Positions 8,008 to 16,289 of a DNA stretch of 42,107 nt are shown in pieces. Within the stretch, counting starts at the first letter, position 1; every line of letters begins with the position of its first letter. Where the stretch lies: assembly GCA_016931055.1 (NCBI GenBank), contig JAFGFL010000091.1:1-42107 (forward strand). The letters run 5' to 3'. Below the pieces are notes generated by a model. It did no database searches, was not told the origin of the DNA, and saw nothing but the letters and a program-made list of their open reading frames with translations. Source of the DNA: Candidatus Omnitrophota bacterium. GTDB lineage: Bacteria > Omnitrophota > Gorgyraeia > Zapsychrales > Zapsychraceae. A program made the position numbers and the translations under genes.

Positions 8008-9006
8008 ATGGACCTTTCCACCACGTACATGGGGCTTAAACTCAAGAACCCGATCGTCGCGTCTGCCTCGCCGCTTTCCAAGAATATCGATAACTATAAA
8101 CGGATGGAAGACTCCGGCATCGCCGCCGTCGTTACCCATTCGCTCTTTGAAGAGGAGATCATCAAAGAAGATGAGGCCGGGGATTATTTCGCGAACGCGG
8201 GCACGAACCGGTTCGCCGAATCGCTGAGCTATATCCCTGACCCGGAGATGTCTTATCTGGATCCTGATGATTACCTCAAGCGTCTGGAAGCGGCGAAGAA
8301 AGCGGTGAGCATCCCCGTGATCGGAAGCCTCAACGGATATTCTTCGGGCGGATGGATCAAGTACGCGAAGCGTTTGGGGGAAACAGGGATCGATGCTTTG
8401 GAATTAAATGTTTATTTTGTCCCGACGGATCCTGCCCTTTCGGGTTCAAAAGTCGAGGAAAATTACCTTGAGATCTTTCGGGCGGTGAAAAAGGCGGTCA
8501 AGGTCCCGGTGGCCGTGAAGCTGAGCCCCTTCTTCAGCTCTACGGCTAACATGGTCAAGAGGCTGGATGATGCCGGGGCCGACGCCATCGTGCTTTTTAA
8601 CCGGTTCTATCAGCCTGATATTGACCTGGAGAACCTGGAAGTGGTGCCCAATTTGATATTGAGCATGCCCCACGACATCCGGCTGCCTTTGAGGTGGATT
8701 GCGATCACTTTCGGGCAGGTCAAGGCCAGCCTGGCCGCGACAGGCGGTATCTATAATGCGCAGGATGTGATCAAAATGATCATGGGGGGCGCGGATGTCA
8801 CGATGCTCTGTTCCGTGCTTTTAAAGAACGGCATCGAATATGCCGGCGAGATCATCAGGGACATGCAGGAATGGATGAAGGTCAATCAATATGAATCTGT
8901 CCAACAGATGAAAGGCAGCATGAGCCGGAAATCATGCCAAAATCCCGATTCGTTCGAAAGGGCGCATTACATGAAGATCCTTCAAAGCTATCAGGGGGTT
9001 CACTAG
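8008..9006 (+). CDS. Dihydroorotate dehydrogenase-like FMN oxidoreductase
   Basis: A 332-aa protein of the dihydroorotate dehydrogenase superfamily, a TIM barrel that binds FMN. It opens with LSTTYMGLKLKNPIVASASPLS, the family beginning, and has the phosphate-binding glycine-rich end (AATGGIYNAQDVIKMIMGGADVTML near 245-270). This subfamily commonly sits next to nifJ rather than in pyrimidine operons. The true substrate is not established, so the name should not be read as proof of pyrimidine synthesis; a role beside PFOR in redox or amino-acid metabolism is possible. It lies 120 bp behind nifJ with the same orientation, with a palindromic element in the gap. The start has a weak AGGAA purine stretch. 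Confidence 0.9.
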   Translation: MDLSTTYMGLKLKNPIVASASPLSKNIDNYKRMEDSGIAAVVTHSLFEEEIIKEDEAGDYFANAGTNRFAESLSYIPDPEMSYLDPDDYLKRLEAAKKAVSIPVIGSLNGYSSGGWIKYAKRLGETGIDALELNVYFVPTDPALSGSKVEENYLEIFRAVKKAVKVPVAVKLSPFFSSTANMVKRLDDAGADAIVLFNRFYQPDIDLENLEVVPNLILSMPHDIRLPLRWIAITFGQVKASLAATGGIYNAQDVIKMIMGGADVTMLCSVLLKNGIEYAGEIIRDMQEWMKVNQYESVQQMKGSMSRKSCQNPDSFERAHYMKILQSYQGVH

Positions 9007-9062
9007 GACCTTTTCGGAGAGCGGGATTTTTCTTCATAATTCTTTAACGAGGAGAAGGATCC

Positions 9063-9446
9063 GTGGAGACCAAAAAGATTTTACTCGTCGATGACGAAGA
9101 AGAACTGTTAGACCTGATCGCAAAGACGTTGTCCAATGAAAACTATGAAGTCACCGCGGTGACGAACGCCGAAGACGCCATAGACAAGGCGCGCGCGCTC
9201 CTTCCCGACCTCATCCTGATCGACATTATTCTTCCCGATATGGAGGGGCCGGAGGCGGTCCGCACCTTGAGCGAGGATTCCTTGACCGCGCACATTCCCG
9301 TTATTTTTCTTTCCGGCATTGTCACGCGCGAGAAGGGGGGCGGGGCCTCTTCGGAAGTCCGCGTAGGCGAACGCCGCTACAAGGCGCTGAGTAAGCCATT
9401 TTCGTCCAAGGAATTAATTGATGAAGTCCAAAAAATAATCGGTTAA
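9063..9446 (+). CDS. Single-domain response regulator (receiver only)
   Basis: A 127-aa receiver domain with no output domain. The acidic pocket is Asp10-Asp11, the phospho-acceptor Asp54, and the conserved Lys is 111 (LSKPF). The switch Thr/Ser position reads Ser84. It would be phosphorylated by a histidine kinase not encoded here and act by protein contact. The start is GTG with GAGGAGAAGG upstream. A short Gly/Glu-rich insert (residues 91-103) lies between beta4 and beta5, which is slightly unusual. It follows the dihydroorotate-dehydrogenase-like gene by 56 bp and precedes the small secreted protein by 26 bp, so the three may share a transcript. Confidence 0.93.
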   Translation: METKKILLVDDEEELLDLIAKTLSNENYEVTAVTNAEDAIDKARALLPDLILIDIILPDMEGPEAVRTLSEDSLTAHIPVIFLSGIVTREKGGGASSEVRVGERRYKALSKPFSSKELIDEVQKIIG

Positions 9447-9472
9447 ATTTTGCTTAACAGAAGGAGGAGGAC

Positions 9473-9706
9473 ATGCAAAAGAAACGGTATGGTTATATTC
9501 TTGCTGGTTTGCTCTGTTTGACAGTCATTTTGGCGTTAAGCTTGAATGTCATGGCGGCCTATCAAGGCCAATCCGGTGATGACATTGAAATCCCGTTTAA
9601 GACGGATATGAGCGACCGGACGATGTTAAAGGAGATCCTTGTTAACCAGGGAAAAATAATGAGCCTTCTTCAAGAGATCAAGGCGAGTGTCAAAGAAAAA
9701 AAGTAG
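9473..9706 (+). CDS. Small secreted or membrane-anchored protein, unknown
   Basis: A 77-aa protein not recognised as a named family. Residues 5-28 form a hydrophobic signal or anchor ending in NVMA-AYQG, a plausible signal peptidase I site. The remainder is a short polar helix-forming tail rich in Lys and Glu (KEILVNQGKIMSLLQEIKASVKEKK), suited to coiled-coil contact. The ribosome-binding site AGAAGGAGGAGG is very strong, which supports real translation. It ends the run before the terminator at 9741-9782. Confidence 0.75.
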   Translation: MQKKRYGYILAGLLCLTVILALSLNVMAAYQGQSGDDIEIPFKTDMSDRTMLKEILVNQGKIMSLLQEIKASVKEKK

Positions 9707-9740
9707 AACTGGTTTCGTGTTGTTGCCCAGCTGGTAAAGA

Positions 9741-9782
9741 GGGGACAAGCGCCCATTCATTAAAGGGCGCTGTCCCCTTTTT
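9741..9782 (+). terminator. Intrinsic terminator, GGGGACA-type hairpin
   Basis: GGGGACA-A-GCGCCC (9741-9754) pairs with GGGCGC-TGTCCCC (9765-9777) around a 10-nt loop, with one bulged A, followed by five Ts. It shares its GGGGACA/TGTCCCC base with the hairpin at 13148-13175. Confidence 0.85.
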
Positions 9783-9845
9783 ACTTTATAAAATCATTAA
9801 CTATAATATTGATTAGTGATATACTTCTGTAAACGGAACAGACCG

Positions 9846-10715
9846 ATGAAAAGATTTGTTGCTTTTATCCTAATATTCATTTTAATATTCTGTTCAAAAG
9901 GTTTCTGCCAGGAATTGAAAGGAAAAAGAGACGGGATTCACAAAGAATTTAATGAAAATGGGACACGGAAGCTCCAATATGCGGTCAAAAATGAGCAGCT
10001 TGACGGATTTTATGAAAAGTTTGATGAAAACGGGGAATTGGAATACAGGCAGTATTATACCCAAGGCGTGTTTGACGGCGTTGACCGGGAAAATTATTAT
10101 TATCCGTTATTTTTTTGGTATCGGCATTTCAGGGGAGGAGGCCAAGAGCTTCTGTTAAGCGAGCAGGAGGCTGTAAAGATGTTTTCTGAAGGCTATGAAT
10201 TGGCGGATGAGCCTTTAGAGGGGGACGGGATGGGGATCGTCCAGACGCGTTTACCGACCAAAGAGGACAATGGGAAAAAATATCCGGTGACGTTGACGGG
10301 AATCTCAAAAAACTATATCTACCTGACGGAATATAAAGACAAAGGCCAAGTTGAGCCCCAGAGGCATTATTACTGCGATGTGATAAGAAGATTCAAAGTC
10401 CCCAGAAGCTACGATGTCGACGGCTTGTTCAATGCCGACGTGATCCAAGAAGTGTTTCAAAGGAGGCATACGGGGGTGGAGTTTGGGACGCCTTTCGGCA
10501 CCAGGAAACAAAAAGGGGAAAGCCGCTTGTGGGCTGTCCAGCAATACTTGGGGGAACCGGATTACGTAAGCCCTTTGAAACCGGCAGGATGGTTTGACGT
10601 CTATTATGAATTTCAGGACCTGCATATCGTGGGGCATAATTCCGCCGTTTACTTTATGGAAGAAGGACGGCCGGAATGGGCAAAATCGCCGAATTACCGG
10701 AATCCGAAAAAATAA
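9846..10715 (+). CDS. Secreted YwqK/MORN-like repeat protein
   Basis: A 289-aa exported protein of unknown function. Residues 1-22 (MKRFVAFILIFILIFCSKGF) form a hydrophobic signal. Residues 25-75 contain two or three MORN-like repeats of the YwqK type (GIHKEFNENGT, GFYEKFDENGELE, GVFDGVDRENY). The rest (about 200 residues) is not recognised; it is rich in aromatic and charged residues. The start is placed at ATG 9846 because it begins the signal peptide; a longer frame begins at 9816. It overlaps the open frame of the next gene but not its likely start at 10763. It leads a run that continues into an ABC exporter. Confidence 0.75.
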   Translation: MKRFVAFILIFILIFCSKGFCQELKGKRDGIHKEFNENGTRKLQYAVKNEQLDGFYEKFDENGELEYRQYYTQGVFDGVDRENYYYPLFFWYRHFRGGGQELLLSEQEAVKMFSEGYELADEPLEGDGMGIVQTRLPTKEDNGKKYPVTLTGISKNYIYLTEYKDKGQVEPQRHYYCDVIRRFKVPRSYDVDGLFNADVIQEVFQRRHTGVEFGTPFGTRKQKGESRLWAVQQYLGEPDYVSPLKPAGWFDVYYEFQDLHIVGHNSAVYFMEEGRPEWAKSPNYRNPKK

Positions 10716-10762
10716 AGAATCTTGAATTTAACATATTTAAACATGCTGTCATTCGGAGAAAT

Positions 10763-11449
10763 ATGAAAAAAATAGCGAAAATATTCATTCGACTTATAAT
10801 GATCATCCTTTGCGGAGCGCTAGGATATCAGGCTTACAGAGCTGTCACGCAATATGTCTATGAAAACACCGTCCTTAAACAGATCATCTCGCGCCTTGAG
10901 GCAGACTCAAGGGTCGCCGAAGTCCTTGTCACGGGCGTTAATTACAACGAGGTCGACAGAAAGACCTACACGACGATCAAATTCCTGGAATATGACAGCG
11001 CGGGAAGGCCGATGGAACCGAAGTATTATACTTTTTCGGGAAATATCATTCAGTTTCAGTCGCTGGTCGTCCGTTTTGATGATATGAAGATCCGGCAAGC
11101 GGACCAATTTAAGGGAAAAAGCGCTTATCTGTTCTGGAAGGCCTTTGTCCTGGATGGGGAGAAAACCCAAGAGTATGAGATCGCCAAGATCAATCAAATC
11201 CCCCGAGGCTATCGGCTGGAGGCCGAAGAGAATCCGGTTGAGGCCAAATTCTGGTCGCGTTTTTGGGAGTATGCGCTGGACCCAAAAGGAGCTATGCCGG
11301 AAGGTATCAAGAACGCCCAGATTGAAGCCCCCGGGACGATGTTCGTTCCGGGCAACCTGTACACGATCAAGATCGAGCACGACGGCGGCCTTCGCATCGA
11401 CGCCGCGCCTTTATCAAAAATCCTGCTTGGGGAAAAGATCCCTCTATGA
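10763..11449 (+). CDS. Membrane-anchored protein of unknown function
   Basis: A 228-aa protein not recognised. One N-terminal membrane segment (residues 7-27, IFIRLIMIILCGALGYQAYRA) is followed by an extracytoplasmic domain of mixed sequence. The start at 10763 is chosen for its GGAG six bases upstream and because it begins the anchor; the open frame extends back to 10676. The stop overlaps the ATG of the ABC ATPase (ATGA at 11446-11449), so translation is coupled. The position suggests an accessory or substrate-handling subunit of the ABC-2 exporter, but that is inference. Confidence 0.75.
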   Translation: MKKIAKIFIRLIMIILCGALGYQAYRAVTQYVYENTVLKQIISRLEADSRVAEVLVTGVNYNEVDRKTYTTIKFLEYDSAGRPMEPKYYTFSGNIIQFQSLVVRFDDMKIRQADQFKGKSAYLFWKAFVLDGEKTQEYEIAKINQIPRGYRLEAEENPVEAKFWSRFWEYALDPKGAMPEGIKNAQIEAPGTMFVPGNLYTIKIEHDGGLRIDAAPLSKILLGEKIPL

Positions 11450-12375
11450 ATGCCATCAGCATTAAGAACCTGACAAAGACCTACTCCAACGGGACTCGGG
11501 CACTAAAAGGCGTTGACCTGCAAGTTTCGGCGGGTGATTTTTGCGCTTTGCTGGGGGCCAACGGCGCTGGAAAAACAACGATTATCGGGATCCTGACCGG
11601 CTTGGTCAATAAGACGTCGGGACATGTCGAGGTTTTCGGCCATGATATTGACCGCGAGCACCAATCGGCGAAGAGGGTCATCGGGGTCGTCCCCCAGGAG
11701 ATGAATTTCAGCATCTTTGAGAAGGTGGAGGATATCGTGGTCAATCAGGCCGGATATTTCGGCATTGACCGGAAAACGGCATCGGCGGAAGCAGAAAAAA
11801 ATTTACGCCGGCTCCGGCTTTGGGACCAACGCCAACAAATGGCCAAGAACCTTTCGGGGGGAATGAAGCGGCGACTGATGATCGCCCGCGCCCTGGTGAA
11901 CAAGCCAAGATTGCTCATTTTGGATGAATCGACGGCCGGCGTCGATGTCGAGATCAGGCATTCCATGTGGGAATTCTTAGGCGAATTGAACAGCGGGGGA
12001 ACGGCCATCCTTTTGACCACGCATTATCTTGAGGAGGTTGAACGGCTTTGCCGCCGGGCGGCGATCATCAAAGACGGGCTGATCATCGCCAACGACCGTG
12101 TTAAGAACCTTGTCAAAATGGTCGCCAGGGAAACATATATCGTCCATGTGGACGCGATCCGTTCTCTGGAAAAGATCAGGGGATATCATCCTGTCATGAT
12201 CGATGAAAACACATTTGAAGTTGAGTTAAGCAAGGAAGAACGGCTCAATGAATTTATCGCGTATCTGTCGCAATTAGGAATGGTGGTGACGGATTTCCGC
12301 CCCAAAGGCAACCGGATCGAGAAATTGTTCCTGCACATCCTGAATTCACAGACAGGGATAGGGGCTGGCTTATGA
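11446..12375 (+). CDS. ABC-2 type exporter, ATP-binding subunit
   Basis: A 309-aa ATPase that powers the membrane subunit encoded next. Walker A is GANGAGKTT (37-45), the signature LSGGMKRR (136-143), Walker B LLILDE (156-161), with the switch His in TTHYLEEVERL. The C-terminal 80 residues form the extra domain typical of the YadG/CcmA-like drug, lipid or polysaccharide exporters. It overlaps its neighbours by ATGA on both sides (11446-11449 and 12372-12375). The substrate is unknown. Confidence 0.93.
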   Translation: MNAISIKNLTKTYSNGTRALKGVDLQVSAGDFCALLGANGAGKTTIIGILTGLVNKTSGHVEVFGHDIDREHQSAKRVIGVVPQEMNFSIFEKVEDIVVNQAGYFGIDRKTASAEAEKNLRRLRLWDQRQQMAKNLSGGMKRRLMIARALVNKPRLLILDESTAGVDVEIRHSMWEFLGELNSGGTAILLTTHYLEEVERLCRRAAIIKDGLIIANDRVKNLVKMVARETYIVHVDAIRSLEKIRGYHPVMIDENTFEVELSKEERLNEFIAYLSQLGMVVTDFRPKGNRIEKLFLHILNSQTGIGAGL

Positions 12376-13145
12376 CGGGAAACGGCCAATATATTGCCTA
12401 TGCGACGATCGTCCGTAAAGAGGTCACGCGGGTTTTAAGAATATGGCCGCAGACCCTTTTCCCGCCGGTCATTACGCAGACATTGTATTTCCTGATCTTC
12501 GGGAAATTTATCGGGTCACAGATACGGGACATCAACGGCATCAATTATATGACCTTCATTGTCCCCGGCCTTGTCATGATGGCGGTCATCAATACCTCCT
12601 TCGTGAATGTCGTCAGCTCTTTTTTCAGCTCGAAGTTCCAGCGCAGCATCGAGGAGCTGATCGTCTCATCGACGTCCAATGAGGTCATTATCGCGGGTTA
12701 TGTGACGGGGGGAGTGGTGCGGGGGATCATCGTGGGGTCGCTTGTTTTTTTGGTTTCCATCCTTTTTACCTGGCCCCGGGTCCAGCACCTGGCGGTCATT
12801 TTTTCTTTCGTTATTTTAACGGCGATCGTCTTTGCGCTTGGCGGGCTGCTGAACGCTATCTTTGCCAAGAAGTTCGATGACATATCGATATTCCCGACGT
12901 TTATCATGACGCCGATGATCTATTTGGGCGGGGTTTTTTATTCGATCGATAACCTGCCGCCTTTTTGGCGCATGGTCTCGAAATTCAACCCTGTCTTGTA
13001 CATGGTCAATGGATTCCGCTACGGTTTTTTCGGTTTTTCGGATGTCAATGTGTTTGCCAGTTTCATGATTCTGGCGGTTTTCGCGGTCGTTTTAACATTG
13101 GTGAATTTGGTTTTGCTGCAGAGAGGAACGGGACTGAAGACATAA
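12372..13145 (+). CDS. ABC-2 type exporter, permease subunit
   Basis: A 257-aa integral membrane protein with about six hydrophobic segments, of the ABC-2 family (YadH-like). The family motif region near residues 175-200 (FPTFIMTPMIYLGGVFYSIDNLPPFWRMVSKFNP, shortened here) is clear. It overlaps the ATPase by four bases. With the ATPase it forms a complete exporter; drug, O-antigen or lipid substrates are all possible for the family. A hairpin 3 bp after the stop probably ends the transcript. Confidence 0.93.
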   Translation: MTGNGQYIAYATIVRKEVTRVLRIWPQTLFPPVITQTLYFLIFGKFIGSQIRDINGINYMTFIVPGLVMMAVINTSFVNVVSSFFSSKFQRSIEELIVSSTSNEVIIAGYVTGGVVRGIIVGSLVFLVSILFTWPRVQHLAVIFSFVILTAIVFALGGLLNAIFAKKFDDISIFPTFIMTPMIYLGGVFYSIDNLPPFWRMVSKFNPVLYMVNGFRYGFFGFSDVNVFASFMILAVFAVVLTLVNLVLLQRGTGLKT

Positions 13146-13147
13146 TA

Positions 13148-13175
13148 GGGGACAGGTGCTTTAGCACCTGTCCCC
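13148..13175 (+). terminator. Terminator-like perfect hairpin, GGGGACA type
   Basis: GGGGACAGGTGCT (13148-13160) and AGCACCTGTCCCC (13163-13175) match perfectly over 13 bp. There is no T run, so termination would be weak; it may rather be a dispersed palindromic repeat that doubles as a 3' end. Compare 9741-9782. Confidence 0.65.
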
Positions 13176-13284
13176 ATTCCACCCATTCTAATAAATGCGT
13201 TTTAACTTGTTTTCACCTGAATTTTTCATTAGGATTATGATGGTCTGTATGGACATATAAATTTATAACTATAAGGAAACGCAT

Positions 13285-13674
13285 ATGGGCGAAAAGCGTA
13301 AAATCCGCACAATACTGGTTGTGGATGATGATAAGACGATCACCGTACTTCTAAAAAAATATTTGGAAAAAGAAGGATATAAAGTAACCGCCATGAACGA
13401 AGCCTCCGAAGGGCTGGAATTTGCCATGACCCGCAAACCTGATCTGATTGTTCTGGATATCATGATGCCGATCATTAACGGTTTTAATTTCTGCCGGCTT
13501 GTCAAGGCCGAGGAAAATACCAAGGATATTCCGGTCATCATGCTGACCTCCAGGAACAAACTGAAAGATATTGAGATCGGCCTTGAGATGGGCGCCGAAG
13601 CATATTTGATCAAGCCGCTTAATGTCGTCGAATTACTTAAGACCATCAAAGTCATCGAATCCGCAGAGGACTAA
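13285..13674 (+). CDS. Single-domain response regulator (receiver only)
   Basis: A 129-aa receiver domain without output domain. Asp14-Asp16 form the acidic pocket, Asp58 is the phospho-acceptor, Thr88 the switch residue and Lys110 the conserved lysine. The start has AAGGAAA upstream. It lies 13 bp before the mlaE-like gene, so it may be co-transcribed with the lipid transporter. It is clearly different in sequence from the receiver at 9063 and not a recent copy. Its kinase and target are not in the window. Confidence 0.93.
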   Translation: MGEKRKIRTILVVDDDKTITVLLKKYLEKEGYKVTAMNEASEGLEFAMTRKPDLIVLDIMMPIINGFNFCRLVKAEENTKDIPVIMLTSRNKLKDIEIGLEMGAEAYLIKPLNVVELLKTIKVIESAED

Positions 13675-13687
13675 ACCGCGGTTTTTT

Positions 13688-14482
13688 ATGCACATTTTCG
13701 AACACATAGGAAGAGCTGTTACGCAATGGTGTTGTGTCTTTATCGATTTTTCCCGCCTTTGTATAGACACGGTTTACTGGGGCGTGATGAGCCCGATCAA
13801 GAAGAAACCGCTTCATCCGCAGATCGTCTCCTATCAAATGGTCTTCATGGGGATCCAATCCATCATCATCGTGTTCTTTGTGATGTTCTTCACGGGGATC
13901 GTGCTGGCCATGCAGTCGGCGCCTCAACTGATCCAAATGGGAGGGCTTATTTATGTGGCCAGCCTCGTGAGTATTTCGATTTGCCGCGAATTGGGCCCCG
14001 TCCTGACGGCCCTGGTGATCGCCGGACGGATCGGGGCGGCGATCACGGCGGAGATCGGTTCCATGAAAGTGAACGAGCAGGTGGAAGCCCTCGATACCAT
14101 GGCCGTTAACCCGGTCCGTTACCTGGTCGTTCCCAAACTGATCGCGTTGTTTTTCATGCTTCCCTGTCTGACGGTGATTGGAGATGTCTCCGGCCTGTTA
14201 GGCGGCTATCTCATCGGTGTCCATAATCTGAGGATCAATTCCGGCTTGTATATCCAAACGGCCTTGAAATTCCTGACGCTGAAAGATATTTATACGGGGC
14301 TGTCGAAATCTTTTGTTTTCGCGGTCATTATCACGATGGTCGGCGCTTACCAGGGGTTTAAGACGCAGGGCGGGGCGGTAGGCGTCGGCAGGGCGACGAC
14401 CATCAGCGTGGTCACGAGTTTTATCCTTGTCATTATCGCCGATGCCTTAATGACGAGCATCTATTATTTTTCTGGATATTAA
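13688..14482 (+). CDS. mlaE: MlaE family lipid transport permease
   Basis: A 264-aa permease that, with MlaF and MlaD, moves phospholipids between inner and outer membrane. It opens with HIFEHIGRAVTQW as the family does and carries the conserved central segment (CRELGPVLTALVIAGRIGAAITAEIGSM, shown in part) and EALDTMAVNPVRYLVVPK. Five or so hydrophobic segments are present. The start at 13688 is chosen by homology; it has no clear ribosome-binding site. The frame also extends back to 13622, overlapping the response regulator. MlaF and MlaD follow but are separated from this gene by a 250-bp palindromic element. Confidence 0.93.
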   Translation: MHIFEHIGRAVTQWCCVFIDFSRLCIDTVYWGVMSPIKKKPLHPQIVSYQMVFMGIQSIIIVFFVMFFTGIVLAMQSAPQLIQMGGLIYVASLVSISICRELGPVLTALVIAGRIGAAITAEIGSMKVNEQVEALDTMAVNPVRYLVVPKLIALFFMLPCLTVIGDVSGLLGGYLIGVHNLRINSGLYIQTALKFLTLKDIYTGLSKSFVFAVIITMVGAYQGFKTQGGAVGVGRATTISVVTSFILVIIADALMTSIYYFSGY

Positions 14483-14483
14483 A

Positions 14484-14738
14484 CAAGACACAAGAGCACA
14501 TGAGCACAAGTGCACAAGAATTGTCATCTGGACACCCCATCGTTTAACAACAGCGTGGAAGGATCTGGACTTTTGAAATTAGTGGAAATTAATAGAAATT
14601 TATTGAAATTGATCGGGCTGGCCGTTATAGGGATCGCTCTTAACTGTTGCAATTAATTTTGACAAATTTCTATTAATTTCAACAAATTTCAATCTCATGA
14701 CACTTATGTTCTTGTGATCTTGTGCGCTTGTGCCCAAA
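14484..14738. repeat. Palindromic element with 8-bp and 10-bp phased repeats
   Basis: Both arms are built from short tandem repeats. Outer left: 8-bp units like CAAGAGCA beginning at 14491, 14499, 14507 and 14515; outer right (14711-14733) is their complement (CTTGTGAT, CTTGTGCG, CTTGTGCC). Inner left: GAAATT-led 10-bp units at 14575, 14585, 14595 and 14605; inner right (14651-14690) is the complementary AATTTC series. About 40 bp of unique sequence lies in the middle. It sits between mlaE and mlaF. Confidence 0.85.
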
Positions 14739-14758
14739 GTTCTACGAAGGGATAAGTA

Positions 14759-15523
14759 ATGCCTGAACGAGAAATCGCCGTATCGGTCAAAGATCTGGAA
14801 AAGTCCTTCGAGGGTTTAAAAGTGTTACAGGACATCGACCTGGATATTTACAGGGGCGAAACGTTCGTGATCATGGGCGGTTCCGGCAGCGGGAAGAGCA
14901 CTTTATTAAGGATCATGACGGGGGCCATTAAGCCCAACGCGGGCAAGGTGTATATCGGCGAGAAGGAGATTAGCGAATTGGATGATGAAGAAAGGGAAGC
15001 CATGAAACGCCGTTTCGGGATGAGCTTTCAGTCGGCCGCGCTTCTGGATTCTTTGTCGGTGGAGGAAAACGTCAGCCTGCCGCTTAAGGAACATACGAGG
15101 TTAACGCCCAGCGTCATCAGTATCATCGCGAAGATGAAATTGAACTTGGTCGGCCTGCAGGGATTCGAACATTATATGCCGAGCGCGCTTTCCGGCGGGA
15201 TGCGCAAACGGGCCGGGCTCGCGCGGGCGATCGCGATGGACCCGGAGATCGTCTTTTATGACGAGCCGACGGCCGGATTGGACCCGATCATGTGCGCGGT
15301 CATCGACCGGCTGATTCTTGACTTGACCAGGAAACTCAATTTGACTTCCATCGTTGTTACGCATAATATGGAAAGCGTCTTTCGCATCGCCGACCGGGTC
15401 GCCATGCTTTACCAGGGGAAGCTCCTGGAAGTCGGCACGAAAGAGCAGATCAAGAATTCGAAGAACGATATCATCCAGCAGTTCATTAAAGGGAAAATCG
15501 AGGGGCCGATCCAATTAAGCTAG
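14759..15523 (+). CDS. mlaF: MlaF family lipid transport ATPase
   Basis: A 254-aa ABC ATPase energising MlaE. Walker A is GGSGSGKST (40-48), the signature LSGGMRKRAGLAR (144-156), Walker B IVFYDEP (164-170), followed by TAGLDP typical of the Mkl/MlaF group, and VVTHN with the switch His. The start is preceded by GAAGGGATAAGTA. The mlaD-like gene follows 9 bp downstream. MlaB and MlaC homologues are not in the window. Confidence 0.93.
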   Translation: MPEREIAVSVKDLEKSFEGLKVLQDIDLDIYRGETFVIMGGSGSGKSTLLRIMTGAIKPNAGKVYIGEKEISELDDEEREAMKRRFGMSFQSAALLDSLSVEENVSLPLKEHTRLTPSVISIIAKMKLNLVGLQGFEHYMPSALSGGMRKRAGLARAIAMDPEIVFYDEPTAGLDPIMCAVIDRLILDLTRKLNLTSIVVTHNMESVFRIADRVAMLYQGKLLEVGTKEQIKNSKNDIIQQFIKGKIEGPIQLS

Positions 15524-15532
15524 GAGCCGTTT

Positions 15533-16267
15533 ATGAAAATGAATAATGAAACAAAAATCGGTTTGATGGTTACGGTGGTCATCATCTTACTGGCGATATT
15601 GACGATCAAAACCGGGAAGTTCAATTTGTCGACTAAGGGCTATATGCTTAAAGCCCAGTTTAATAATGTGGACGGGGTCAACCTGAACTCGCCGGTCATG
15701 TTCAACGGCTTTGAGGTGGGAATTGTTGATGAAATCAACATCAAGGATGACAACGGGCAAGTGAACATGGAACTCCTCCTTTGGGTGAATGATCGCGCGA
15801 AATTGCGGGAAGGGGCCAAGGCTTATATCAAGAGCTTAGGATTTATGGGAGAGAAATATGTCGGGTTGACTTCAGGAAATGCGTCAGGGGCCTATTTGGC
15901 CCCAGGGTCTGTTATTGTGGGCCAGGAACCGCCGGATTTCGAACATCTGATCTCCGAAGGGAAGGAGATCGCGAAAAGGCTGAAATCGATTTCCATCAAT
16001 CTGGATGAACGCTTAGAGACGAATAAGGAGTTCCTGGATGAGACATTATCTAACCTGAACCTGACGATGAAGGACCTTGCATCGATCTCAAGCAGCGTGA
16101 ATAAAAGTCTGTTGGCCAACGAGAAGAAGATCGATGAAACGATCGTGAACTTTCACGATCTTTCCGTCAACTTAGAAGAGTTGAGTTATGATCTGAAGCT
16201 GAATCCGTGGAAGCTCATGTACCACGGGAAAAAGAAGGAGAAAGAAGAGCAGGACAAACAAAAATAG
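15533..16267 (+). CDS. mlaD: MlaD family (MCE domain) lipid transport protein
   Basis: A 244-aa protein with one N-terminal membrane anchor (residues 8-25), then a single MCE domain (about 36-115; VDGVNLNSPVMFNGFEVGIVDEI) that in the family forms a periplasmic hexameric ring for lipid passage. The remaining C-terminal part (about 135-220) is a long predicted helix. The tail is very Lys/Glu-rich. The start has TAGGAG upstream. With mlaE and mlaF it completes a core MlaFED complex. Confidence 0.92.
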   Translation: MKMNNETKIGLMVTVVIILLAILTIKTGKFNLSTKGYMLKAQFNNVDGVNLNSPVMFNGFEVGIVDEINIKDDNGQVNMELLLWVNDRAKLREGAKAYIKSLGFMGEKYVGLTSGNASGAYLAPGSVIVGQEPPDFEHLISEGKEIAKRLKSISINLDERLETNKEFLDETLSNLNLTMKDLASISSSVNKSLLANEKKIDETIVNFHDLSVNLEELSYDLKLNPWKLMYHGKKKEKEEQDKQK

Positions 16268-16289
16268 ATGGCTTTGAGGGAGAACGCGG

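Noticed and set aside
8008-9006. Pyrimidine-synthesis dihydroorotate dehydrogenase (pyrD)
   Set aside because: The neighbour of nifJ belongs to a different subgroup with unknown substrate, so the gene symbol was withheld.
14484-14738. CRISPR array
   Set aside because: The repeats are only 8 and 10 bp, without spacers, and are mirrored; no cas gene is nearby.
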